This document shows positions 58,901 through 64,000 of a stretch of DNA of 64,000 nt, in pieces. The stretch is taken from positions 6,349,209-6,413,208 of the forward strand of contig NC_087065.1 of NCBI RefSeq assembly GCF_963678635.1. The letters run 5' to 3'. The translations under genes and the position numbers were made by a program. The DNA comes from Symsagittifera roscoffensis (taxonomy: Eukaryota; Xenacoelomorpha; Acoela; Convolutidae). Every line of letters starts with the position of its first letter. Position 1 is the stretch's first letter. The notes under the pieces were generated by a model. It ran no database searches and had not been told where the DNA came from. It saw nothing but the letters and a program-made list of their open reading frames with translations.

Positions 58901-60408
58901 GTCTCGGAAAACGATGACTCATTTCAATACCAGCTGTCTGTAAGTCATCAATATTATCACGAATAAAGCTATCAAAACATAGTGATTTCAATTATTTAAA
59001 CCTAGTGAAATGTCAAGCTTTTGCTGAGTAAATATCTCGCATTTCAACACGCACTAGTGTTTTCTGTTTCAAAATTTTCGGATTTTGAACTCTTCAAACA
59101 CTCGCTCCTTCTGCCAAGAGAACATACCCCTCGGAAGATTCTGCCATAATGCTTATTCTGTTCTGTTTTAGGCATCTGATTCGGATGGATCTGAGCCTAA
59201 TTCCCAATTTAACTATTCCATTGTATCTTCCACTGGAGGGGACTGGTTAATTAACCCTGAAACTGGGTTGATAACCCTGGACACAGCCCTGGACAGAGAA
59301 GCAATTAACGCTGGGTTTGTCAGCTTTTGAATCATCACCAACCAAAATTGCTGTTTTCTTTTGGATGAAAAAATTCATTGAACATAGAACTGAATGAAAT
59401 GAAAATCAACTCCGCTCTCTTTCTATCTTCACGCCAAAAGCGTTACTTGCTGAAAGTTAATCGGCTAAGCTATAATAAATTTTTTGATAAATCTACTGGT
59501 ATAAAAAATATGACGTAACAAGGTAAAAATTATTATGATGAAAATCTGTCGTAGGACGAAAAATTATTTGCGAATTTGTGTTGCGCATTTTTCGAATTCA
59601 TTTTGAGTCATTCGTTGTTATATCAAAAAAAGGTTATTTATTCAATTTTCTAAGAAGAATTACGAAGACTAACTTCATCTTGCTTGTAGTAATTTTTTAA
59701 ACTGTTTTGTTTTGTCGTAGTAACATAACTCTCACAGTTGAAGTGACAGATTTTGGATCTCCTCAAAGGCAGAGCGACTGCCTAGTCATCATCGAAGTCA
59801 CAGACAAGAACGACATAGATCCGGAGTTCAAATCTGACCCATACCAATTCAACATTCTCGAAAATCACGAAAAAGGTCAGGTCATAGAACAGGAAAATTT
59901 TTTTGACTGAGGTTGAAATCTGATATTAGTTGTAATTCTGTATCACGTTCACGATTGTAACAAGTTGAACAAATTGAGCTATATTGTAAAGCTGATCGTA
60001 AAACTAATCTTTAGGGCGTAATCGTTAAATTTATCAGATGCACAAAGTGAATGAATGCCTGTATGAGTACCAGGTGCTGGTGTAAGGGGATCTGGCGGTG
60101 ACGTTATATCCCTTCTAGGCCTCCCCCCCCCCCCCCCCGCCGTTTATTACTTCTTTTTCACGTTCAGGTCTTCTCTTTGGCACTTTTTTTAACCCCACTT
60201 TACTTGTACACAATGGATTGTGCATCTTTAATACGCTCTGAAACAAATTTCTCCAGCAGGATTGAGATTGCTTTTAATTTCAGGAGCTGAGATTGGCCAG
60301 GTCACAGCGACAGACGAAGACTACAGCGAGGAGTTCAACACTGTTGTTTACACCTTAGAATCTGCAAATGACAGATTCGAAATTGTAAAGGAAAGCGGAG
60401 TCATCTAT
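42808..60408 (+). CDS. Cadherin (classical-repeat extracellular protein), 15 exons, 3' end missing
   Basis: Fifteen exons with GT-AG borders sum to 2241 nt, exactly 747 codons with no stop, which strongly supports the model. Order: signal peptide 1-20, then EC repeats ending in the calcium-binding linker motifs NVNDNPPSF (about 130), DVQDTPPIF (242), NLNDQAPHF (354), DENDMVPYF (477), DVNDHTPQF (577) and DKNDIDPEF (682), then the start of EC7. Spacing of 100-123 residues is normal for EC repeats. Linkers 2 and 3 lack one or more of the usual Asn/Asp residues (VQDT, LNDQ), so calcium binding there may be altered. Such proteins mediate calcium-dependent cell adhesion at the cell surface. Membrane and cytoplasmic parts lie beyond the window, so the subfamily (fat-like, protocadherin-like, Cad74A/87A-like) cannot be decided. 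Confidence 0.92.
44036..44196 (+). CDS. Cadherin exon 2
   Basis: Acceptor ATTAG|GG, donor CCG|GTATGC. Encodes the middle of EC1 from TSLFHLKVVDG to DYENLP, including SPSGIVSIDANGLVRI. 161 nt, entering in phase 1 and leaving in phase 0. Confidence 0.88.
44262..45032. mobile_element. MITE with ~50 bp inverted repeats built of 17 bp subrepeats
   Basis: The left end GGCGACAATTCGTAACAAGC is the inverse of the right end (reverse complement GGCGACAATTCGCAACAAGC). Each terminus contains three variants of a 17 bp unit: GGCGACAATTCGTAACA, AGCGACGATTCGTGTCA, AGTGATACTTCGTATCA. The 770 bp interior has no transposase. It lies in intron 2 of the cadherin gene. No clear target duplication was found. Confidence 0.75.
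45345..45445 (-). mobile_element. SINE-like element with tRNA-type head, copy 1
   Basis: On the minus strand it begins AGCGGCGGTGAAATGGTTACG, resembling a Pol III A box, then GGTCGAATGGTCG, resembling a B box, and ends GATCCGTGCTCATTGCTTGA. It shares this head and tail with the copy at 45966-46185. It sits in intron 2 of the cadherin gene. Confidence 0.5.
45611..45661 (+). CDS. Cadherin exon 3 (51 nt)
   Basis: Acceptor CTGTTTCAG, donor TGG|GTCAGT. Encodes QTDGLFLNFTASVDNIW. This is the shortest exon (17 codons, phase 0 to 0), and skipping it would keep the reading frame. The donor GTCAGT is weaker than the others. Confidence 0.8.
45738..45842 (+). CDS. Cadherin exon 4
   Basis: Acceptor TTTCAG, donor GAA|GTGAGT. 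Encodes the end of EC1 with linker VNVNDNPPSFDP and the first strand of EC2 (NANYSIFE). 35 codons, phase 0 to 0. Confidence 0.9.
45966..46185 (-). mobile_element. SINE-like element with tRNA-type head, copy 2, next to exon 5
   Basis: On the minus strand it starts AGCGGCGGTGAAGTGGTAAA (A-box-like), has GACGTTTCGAAACCCGCGG (B-box-like) about 30 bases on, and ends GATCCGTGCTCGTTGCTCGG. Its head lies only about 20 bases before the exon 5 acceptor, so the insertion supplies or crowds the branch-point region. Confidence 0.6.
46204..46419 (+). CDS. Cadherin exon 5
   Basis: Acceptor ATATTTAG, donor ACG|GTTAGT. Encodes most of EC2: VIQVKATDVDSTNLTYHF, then a long insertion-like loop and VDYETDQRVYQIEIIVT. 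It contains the DVD and DYE calcium-ligand motifs. 72 codons, phase 0 to 0. Confidence 0.92.
46490..46830. other. Intron segment with poly-C and a repeat
   Basis: A run of about 17 C lies at 46490-46507. Sequence around 46670-46830 (CTCCGGAAAAAATCGGATTT...TTTCACCCGTGATTGTTTTCC) resembles the repeat at 58010-58250 and 61740-61930. Confidence 0.45.
46837..48047 (-). mobile_element. hAT-type MITE amplified as three tandem copies
   Basis: In inverse orientation to the 36063 copy. Three units of 393-397 bp begin at CCGTATGG (46825, 47218, 47613) and the array ends at a C-run near 48013 followed by CTCCTAAATCCACCAATG. Units are almost identical to one another (for example GGCGCTAGGCGCCTTTAGAA and GGTCGGCAGGTGTTCAAAT in each) and include some flanking sequence, so they arose by tandem duplication rather than by separate insertions. 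Confidence 0.85.
48245..49090 (-). repeat. Two further hAT-MITE fragments
   Basis: 48245-48375 keeps GGCGTGCCTTTAGAAAGTTT through GTTGGGTCACCAGGGGGTCG. 48930-49090 keeps GTTTTGTCGACCTTTTTTTA through GGCTCCGCATGCAAG. They may be parts of one diverged copy split by other sequence. Confidence 0.55.
49100..50031. other. Intron 5, 3' part, no gene recognised
   Basis: AT-rich intron sequence. Short open frames at 49402-50012 on either strand have no coding support. Confidence 0.5.
50032..50160 (+). CDS. Cadherin exon 6
   Basis: Acceptor TTTGCAG, donor AAC|GTAAGT. Encodes the end of EC2 with linker ILDVQDTPPIF and the start of EC3 (YPVFSVNENVQN). The usual N-D-N of the linker is Q-D-T. 43 codons, phase 0 to 0. 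Confidence 0.92.
50415..50610 (+). mobile_element. hAT-MITE fragment in intron 6
   Basis: Begins AGAAGCGGATTTTAGACGAG and keeps CCACTCAAAGGGTTCCCCCT, CCAAAGGCGCTTTTTGCGTC and GGGGGGCACATTAAAAAT, in the order of the full MITE. The second half is missing. Confidence 0.6.
50681..50866 (+). CDS. Cadherin exon 7
   Basis: Acceptor TTTTGCTAG, donor GAA|GTAGGT. Encodes GTLVGTVPAEDGDSTNKNEV through PDGLFVINKTSAEIL to FLTIE, the bulk of EC3. The usual DYE is changed to EIDAE. 62 codons, phase 0 to 0. Confidence 0.92.
50875..51286. other. Intron 7
   Basis: Contains AGTCGGAACA-type words and a palindrome TTGGACAGTTCCTGTCCAA near 50940-50960. No gene. Confidence 0.5.
51287..51487 (+). CDS. Cadherin exon 8
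   Basis: Acceptor CTTTTAG, donor GTG|GTAAGT. Encodes the end of EC3, with two cysteines (EQCSDVDPNACSTSEVSVEI) and linker VGNLNDQAPHF, and the start of EC4 (YGATISENPTVGAAITVPNS). The cysteine pair in a cadherin loop may form a disulphide. 67 codons, phase 0 to 0. Confidence 0.92.
51588..51880 (+). mobile_element. hAT-MITE, diverged copy in intron 8
   Basis: GGGGGATCTAGGGGCTTCGA at the start, CCACAAAAGGTCC, AAGGACGCC, and near the end TTTGGTCGAGCTGACAAAAA and CCTCCGAGAAAATGCTTC. These follow the order of the full element. Confidence 0.55.
51881..53377. other. Intron 8, middle part, no gene recognised
   Basis: No repeat or exon was recognised in about 1.5 kb; open frames around 52373-52699 look like chance. 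Confidence 0.45.
53378..54946. repeat. ~785 bp tandem duplication reaching into exon 9
   Basis: Copy A (about 53378-54145) and copy B (about 54153-54946) share GTTTCGTTGG, CCAGTTAGACAACTTAGGAA, GTTTTTGGCAGGTTT and GCGATACAGAGTTGTCAAAT. They also share GCTCCATT-CTTGCC and AATGGAGTGTTCTA-GCAATTTGCACTTC. Spacing is 775-801 bp. The end of copy B includes the acceptor and first bases of exon 9; the matching place in copy A (54121-54145) reads TTCTGGGGCACTAGTCAG, a decayed version with the AG lost. Confidence 0.75.
54930..55115 (+). CDS. Cadherin exon 9
   Basis: Acceptor TTTCCAG, donor TCG|GTATAT. Encodes GNSQLTVSILDANEDDSFSA through EIIISNASFFDYETNKQLI, the middle of EC4. FDYE is present, the DxD motif less clear. 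62 codons, phase 0 to 0. Confidence 0.9.
55466..55621 (+). CDS. Cadherin exon 10
   Basis: Acceptor TTTTTCAG, donor CAG|GTAAAA. Encodes LRVSDGGDVFDYSTVHLTIL, linker DENDMVPYF, and the start of EC5 (ENLTVGEPVFQMQ). 52 codons, phase 0 to 0. A frame continuing to 55678 is intron read-through. Confidence 0.92.
56042..56447 (+). mobile_element. hAT-type MITE, copy with best preserved ends
   Basis: Starts CAGGGGCGGATTTAAGG and ends with the reverse complement of CAAGGGTGGATCTAGGA, a terminal inverted repeat of about 16 bp. Flanks CTTTCTAC and CATTCTAC match in 7 of 8 positions, the expected hAT target duplication. It lies in intron 10 of the cadherin gene. Confidence 0.85.
56546..56698 (+). CDS. 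Cadherin exon 11
   Basis: Acceptor TGTGTAG, donor GAG|GTAAAA. Encodes AFDDDSNPRLSFIFFPPNQQ through SSGLINLLSPGFDYEQNQ to VVE, the core of EC5 with DDD and DYE calcium-site motifs. 51 codons, phase 0 to 0. Confidence 0.92.
56699..58798. other. Intron 11 (2.1 kb) with interspersed repeats
   Basis: 58010-58560 belongs to a repeat family also seen at 61740-62270 (CGGAATATTTGTGCTCG, AAAAGATATTTTACC-GTGA, ATAATTCGCG, CAGTCGGAACATTCAG). 58690-58735 (TATCGCAAGTTGTGCGAAGC, TTCGCTTCGCCTCT) matches 36018-36053 in each cadherin tandem unit. Confidence 0.6.
58799..58939 (+). CDS. Cadherin exon 12
   Basis: Acceptor TTAACAG, donor TCT|GTAAGT. Encodes VFDGRHTARVNLTVSVLDVN with linker DVNDHTPQF and the start of EC6 (YYATVSENDDSFQYQLS). 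47 codons, phase 0 to 0. Confidence 0.93.
59172..59314 (+). CDS. Cadherin exon 13
   Basis: Acceptor TTTTAG, donor TGG|GTTTGT. Encodes ASDSDGSEPNSQFNYSIVSS, then INPETGLITLDTALDREA, the core of EC6 with the DRE calcium motif. 143 nt, ends in phase 2. Confidence 0.9.
59721..59875 (+). CDS. Cadherin exon 14
   Basis: Acceptor GTCGTAG, donor AAAG|GTCAGG. The first base completes a Gly codon with exon 13. Encodes NITLTVEVTDFGSPQRQSDC, linker DKNDIDPEF and the start of EC7 (QFNILENHEKG). It ends in phase 1. Confidence 0.9.
59876..60283. other. Intron 14 with a poly-C tract
   Basis: About 17 C lie at 60121-60138 after CTTCTAGGC. No other feature. Confidence 0.5.
60284..60408 (+). CDS. Cadherin exon 15 (last one found)
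   Basis: Acceptor TTTCAG, donor TAT|GTAAGT. Encodes AEIGQVTATDEDYSEEFNTV through NDRFEIVKESGVIY of EC7. It ends in phase 0. The next expected exon (with the DRE and DxNDN motifs of EC7) was not found before 64000. Confidence 0.92.
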
Positions 60409-60723
60409 GTAAGTTAATCTATTGATTTTTCGAAGAAAATTTATCATCTCTTTAGTTTGGAATTGAAGAAGCAAAAAAGAACACTTAGTATAGTAAAAAG
60501 GCGTTGGGAAAAAAATTAAGATCTGAAGATTGATTTTTTACATAATTTTTTGTTTTCCATAAAATGCCTAGAAGACCACAAGTTGCATCAAATAAATAAT
60601 CTTTTGAGTCGATTTGAAGATTCATACAAAAGTTCATAGATTTGTTACGACTTCCGATAATCATTTTGGGCTGATTTTTGTTGATTCATTTCGTGTTTAG
60701 GCAAATTTTAGTTTAATAACTGA

Positions 60724-61658
60724 CCCGTATCCAGTTTCAAGCGTTAATAATCGATTATATTACAGTTTTAGTGCCAGTCTTACTAAAATTGAGAATCAAT
60801 CGATTTTATTCAATTAATAATCGATTATAATCTTTTTTTAAGATCAAATTATAACTAATTATAATCCATTATAATCGATTATAATCGATTATTAATTCGT
60901 CCATTTTTCGATACAATTATAATCAATTATAATTGACAATTTTCCGTTATTTTATTCAAATTTCTATTTTATTAGTTTTGCACAAAAATCTATTATATAG
61001 TCGATTATAATTGCTTATAATCCCTTTTGTTTCTCCATTTTGGCTTCGAAGTAGCATCTAAGTTACTTATAATTTATGTTTTTTGTAAAAGTTGGTTCCT
61101 AAGCAAAATGCCAAAAAAATTTTTAAAAATTTTCCAATCAATTGAAATTTATAAGGTTTGTTTCATTTCTTCCCCATTAGAAATGTTTTGTGATGCATAT
61201 TTTTAGCTTTTTAGCCACCAAAACATCAGCAAATTGATTTACTTTCATGATTGATTCGGAAGATTCATTTTTCATCTACCGCGGTAATTTTTCCACTAAT
61301 ATGAAAAGATCTCTATGAAACTTTTGTTTCGAGGTAAAACATTGTGTTTAAAACTTATTGACACGAAAGCAACAATCCATAAGATATAATTCGAATATAG
61401 TTTTGAATTGACAAAATTTTAGCAAAATAAGAGATTATAATTGATTGTAATTGATTCGAATGGTTTTTTGTAAGAACTATTATCAATTATAATAGATCAT
61501 AAAAGATTATAATCTCTTGGAAAATATCACGATTATAATCAATTATAAATCTTTTAAACACATAATTTTGGTAATTATATATAATCAATTATAATTGTCA
61601 AAAAATCATCATAATAATCGGTTATAATAGATTATTTACGCCTAAACTTGGATGCGGG
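60724..61658. mobile_element. TIR element filled with TAATCGATTATAAT palindromes
   Basis: Left end CCCGTATCCAGTTTCAAGCG is the inverse of the right end (reverse complement CCCGCATCCAAGTTTAGGCG); both continue into AATAATC-ATTAT. The interior carries many ATTATAATCGATTATAAT-type words, densest at 60740-60920 and 61430-61640, and no transposase. Ends starting CCCG-ATCC and the ATCGAT-rich core recall the element at 19472-27271. It lies in the cadherin intron after exon 15. Confidence 0.65.
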
Positions 61659-61739
61659 GAGTGTCTTTGGCAACTTTTTTTGACACGTGGAAGTTATCGT
61701 CGCTCTGAACCTAGAGTTAAAATAGTTTTCAGCTGTATT

Positions 61740-62270
61740 GTTTTGTACAATTATTGTTCCGATTTTCGAAGAAAACGGAATATTTATGCTCGTTGTGGTT
61801 TTTTGTATTTAGTCAATTTTCACCGATCGAAATAATAATTTTCAGCACAATTTTTTTTTACCCGTTGATGATATCGACTTCCAGAGTTCAAACGTAAAAA
61901 GATATTTTGCCTCCGAGTTTTTTTTGCCAAATTTTTGCCAAGTTCTGGGGGATTGAAAATTGCCAAATTTGCCATGTTCTGGACTAAATTATGCGCGCTT
62001 TGAATAGTTTATTTATAATGCTGATAGAGTAACGCGAATTATTTATGCGTGGCGAATCCTCCAGCACTACAAAATCGTTCCAAATTGAATTAAGGCTAGC
62101 TAATCGGATCGGTTGTATTAATTTCATACGACTCAACATTTTTGTCCAAAATGTATAATTTTTCAAATTTTTTCTTTTCCCAAAAACTCTTCGATATAAA
62201 GTAAGGGGGGACAGTCGGAACATTCAGTGCTTTGTCCTGATATACGAGCAGTCTTGTTGTGGTTTGAAAA
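61740..62270. repeat. Interspersed repeat, second copy of the 58010-58560 family
   Basis: Shares CGGAATATTTATGCTCG, AAAAGATATTTTGCC, GGGGATTGAAAATTGCCA, ATAATTCGCG-like DNA and the terminal CAGTCGGAACATTCAGTGC, CCTGATATACGAGCAG. Order and orientation match the intron 11 copy. Confidence 0.6.
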
Positions 62271-64000
62271 TTGCTACTTTGTCCAATTTGGAATAATTAA
62301 CGGCAATTAATTGCGTTTTTATATCACGCGCTAGACGAACATTAAATAATTCGCATTAATGGAGGCCAGCAATGTGGTCCTATCATCACACTACGAAATA
62401 CTTAATCGATCTCTCTGAGTTTTGTTAAGCGAGTGGGATGATCGAAGGAAAGTAAAGTAAAATCATATTTTTTTCCTACTTTTTTGATTTTCTAACAAAA
62501 AACTTTTTTTCGGGCTTTGAGGGCAGTCGGAACACCGAAAGATGCTCGGATTCCGTTCGAAACGTGATAATTGAAAAAATATGTCCAATACATTTCAATC
62601 AAATTATATGAGTTGTACAAAGCGGTGGTCTTTTTAAAAACCTTGTTTAATCCAGGCGAAGTTTCAGACGGACTTCAATAACGAGCTTATTAGGGGATGG
62701 ATTTCTTGATCTGCATGTGGCTCGCTCCAAATTGAATCGTTCCAAATTGAATTGAGGTGGTTGTTTTTTTAACTCCAGACACGACAGAAATTGCAACACT
62801 TATTTTTTGATACTATCAGCCTAAAATCCATAAATTTGCCAATATTTGATTTCCCGAACACTATCGACGGTCATAAAAGAGCAGACGAAGCATTCAAGGC
62901 TTCGCCCTGATACGAGAAGTGTTGCTTCATTACAGAGTTGTAGGAGTGAGGTGTTGGTTGAAAGTACTTTGGTGTAATACGTTTTTTGACAATGCGCCTG
63001 ATCTAGATAACTGCATGGTTTCAATTGCTTCGTTTCTAGGACTAGGAAAACAACATTTTTTTTGTAGTGGTAGATGTTTCCAATTAACGCCTGAAAAAAG
63101 ATTAGCAAGAATGTATAATTACTTTTTTGTATTAATTCAATTGACAAAATGCCTGATCTAATCAGTCACGCCGATTCAGTTGCTTCGTTAATATACGCAA
63201 GTCTTAACTCAAAACCTATGGGAGTTGATTATGGGGGATGCATTGAAGGTGGTGGGGGTAATTTTCATATGCAGATTCTTTGAAATCATTTTTTTTGTTT
63301 TTGCAAAAATATCAAAAAGCAAAGAAAACAAAATTTTACTTTTGCGTTTTCACCAAATTTTTGGAAACAAAAAACACGATTTAATTTCAAAAGACAATTC
63401 ACTTCCATATTTTTCATGCAAATTCCGCTAATGCAAACTATTAGAAAATCATTGATTTGAAAGAATGAGCTTGGTCGTTTTTGATTTTCAGAAATTTTTT
63501 TGTTGGATTTCTGATATTTCAATGGTTTTATAGTTGGTGAATGATCTATAATTAATGCTTGAAAATGTCCATGCCATCGACATGATAACTGAGGCATCTA
63601 CAAAGATGCAAGTACTCTCATGTTAAAGTCCCGTCCATTATCAGTTATAAATATTATGATATTTTCCAAGAGATTGTGATCTCTTATAATCCATTCTAAA
63701 TGATTGTAGATCATACAGAAAAACCCTTATAATTTCTGAGTTTTTCAAAAAAAAAAATGCCGAAACAAAAAATTCTAAATATTAACAAGGATAACCGGTT
63801 ACTATGCTTTTCGAAATTTTTTCAATTAGTTGTTTGATTTTCGAAGACTTTGATTCCAAAAAGGCGCAAAAAAACTCAACGTTAACTAAAATTACTCCAG
63901 TTATTGCAAGCTTTTACGCCATTAAAATAAGACTGCTCGCTCGCTTTTTTCGCTCGAAATAAGACGAAAAATCAAAAATTTCAAACCGGTTTTTCTCGAA
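62271..64000. other. Right-hand intron sequence of the cadherin gene
   Basis: No exon was recognised. Fragments of the GCAGTCGGAAC and CTTCGCCCTGATACGAG repeats lie at 62520-62545 and 62880-62930. 63895-64000 is an inverted copy of the repeat at 32880-32960 (ends in AAACCGGTTTTTCTCGA). Confidence 0.5.

Noticed and set aside
62656-62707. Possible further cadherin exon after AATCCAG
   Set aside because: The frame gives no DRE or DxNDN motif and soon meets a stop; no donor at a sensible place.

Overview
The window is invertebrate-type animal nuclear DNA. It is AT-rich, with GT-AG introns, a multi-exon cadherin gene, a B-box (TRIM-like) gene, a Polinton/Maverick DNA transposon, a Ty3/gypsy-type LTR retrotransposon, MITEs and tRNA-like SINEs. 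The species cannot be named from sequence alone. One 200-N assembly gap lies at 30007-30206.

Layout. 1-1500: clusters of a GCGGATTCCGC-type palindrome, a ~130 bp degenerate tandem repeat, and the 3' end of an old LTR element. About 4.8-17.5 kb: a decayed Polinton, all on the + strand. In order it holds a packaging ATPase, a small conserved ORF, the integrase, penton, a pX/core-like basic protein, the major capsid protein, an adenain-like protease, and a protein-primed PolB whose N- and C-terminal ends survive without the catalytic core. About 19.5-27.3 kb: a TIR element with TA flanks, full of ATCGAT-centred AT-rich repeats, into which a 6.7 kb LTR retrotransposon has inserted. The retroelement has 214 and 239 bp LTRs, a Ser-tRNA-like primer site, gag, a zinc knuckle, protease, RT, RNase H, integrase and a C-terminal tail, with many frame breaks.

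28.7-30.3 kb (minus strand): two exons of a B-box/coiled-coil protein flanking the assembly gap, with a one-base frameshift in an A-run. 31-36 kb: intergenic, rich in degenerate duplications. 35925-43984: three nearly identical 2.7 kb tandem units, each holding the signal-peptide first exon of the cadherin gene and a hAT-type MITE with a perfect 8 bp target duplication.

42.8-60.4 kb: 15 cadherin exons that join into exactly 747 in-frame codons (signal peptide, six complete EC repeats, start of a seventh). The gene runs off the right side, because no further exon was found before 64000. Its introns are packed with MITEs, a threefold MITE array, SINEs and a decayed partial duplication of one exon. 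The host genes (cadherin and B-box protein) look functional in outline. The Polinton and the LTR element are dead copies.
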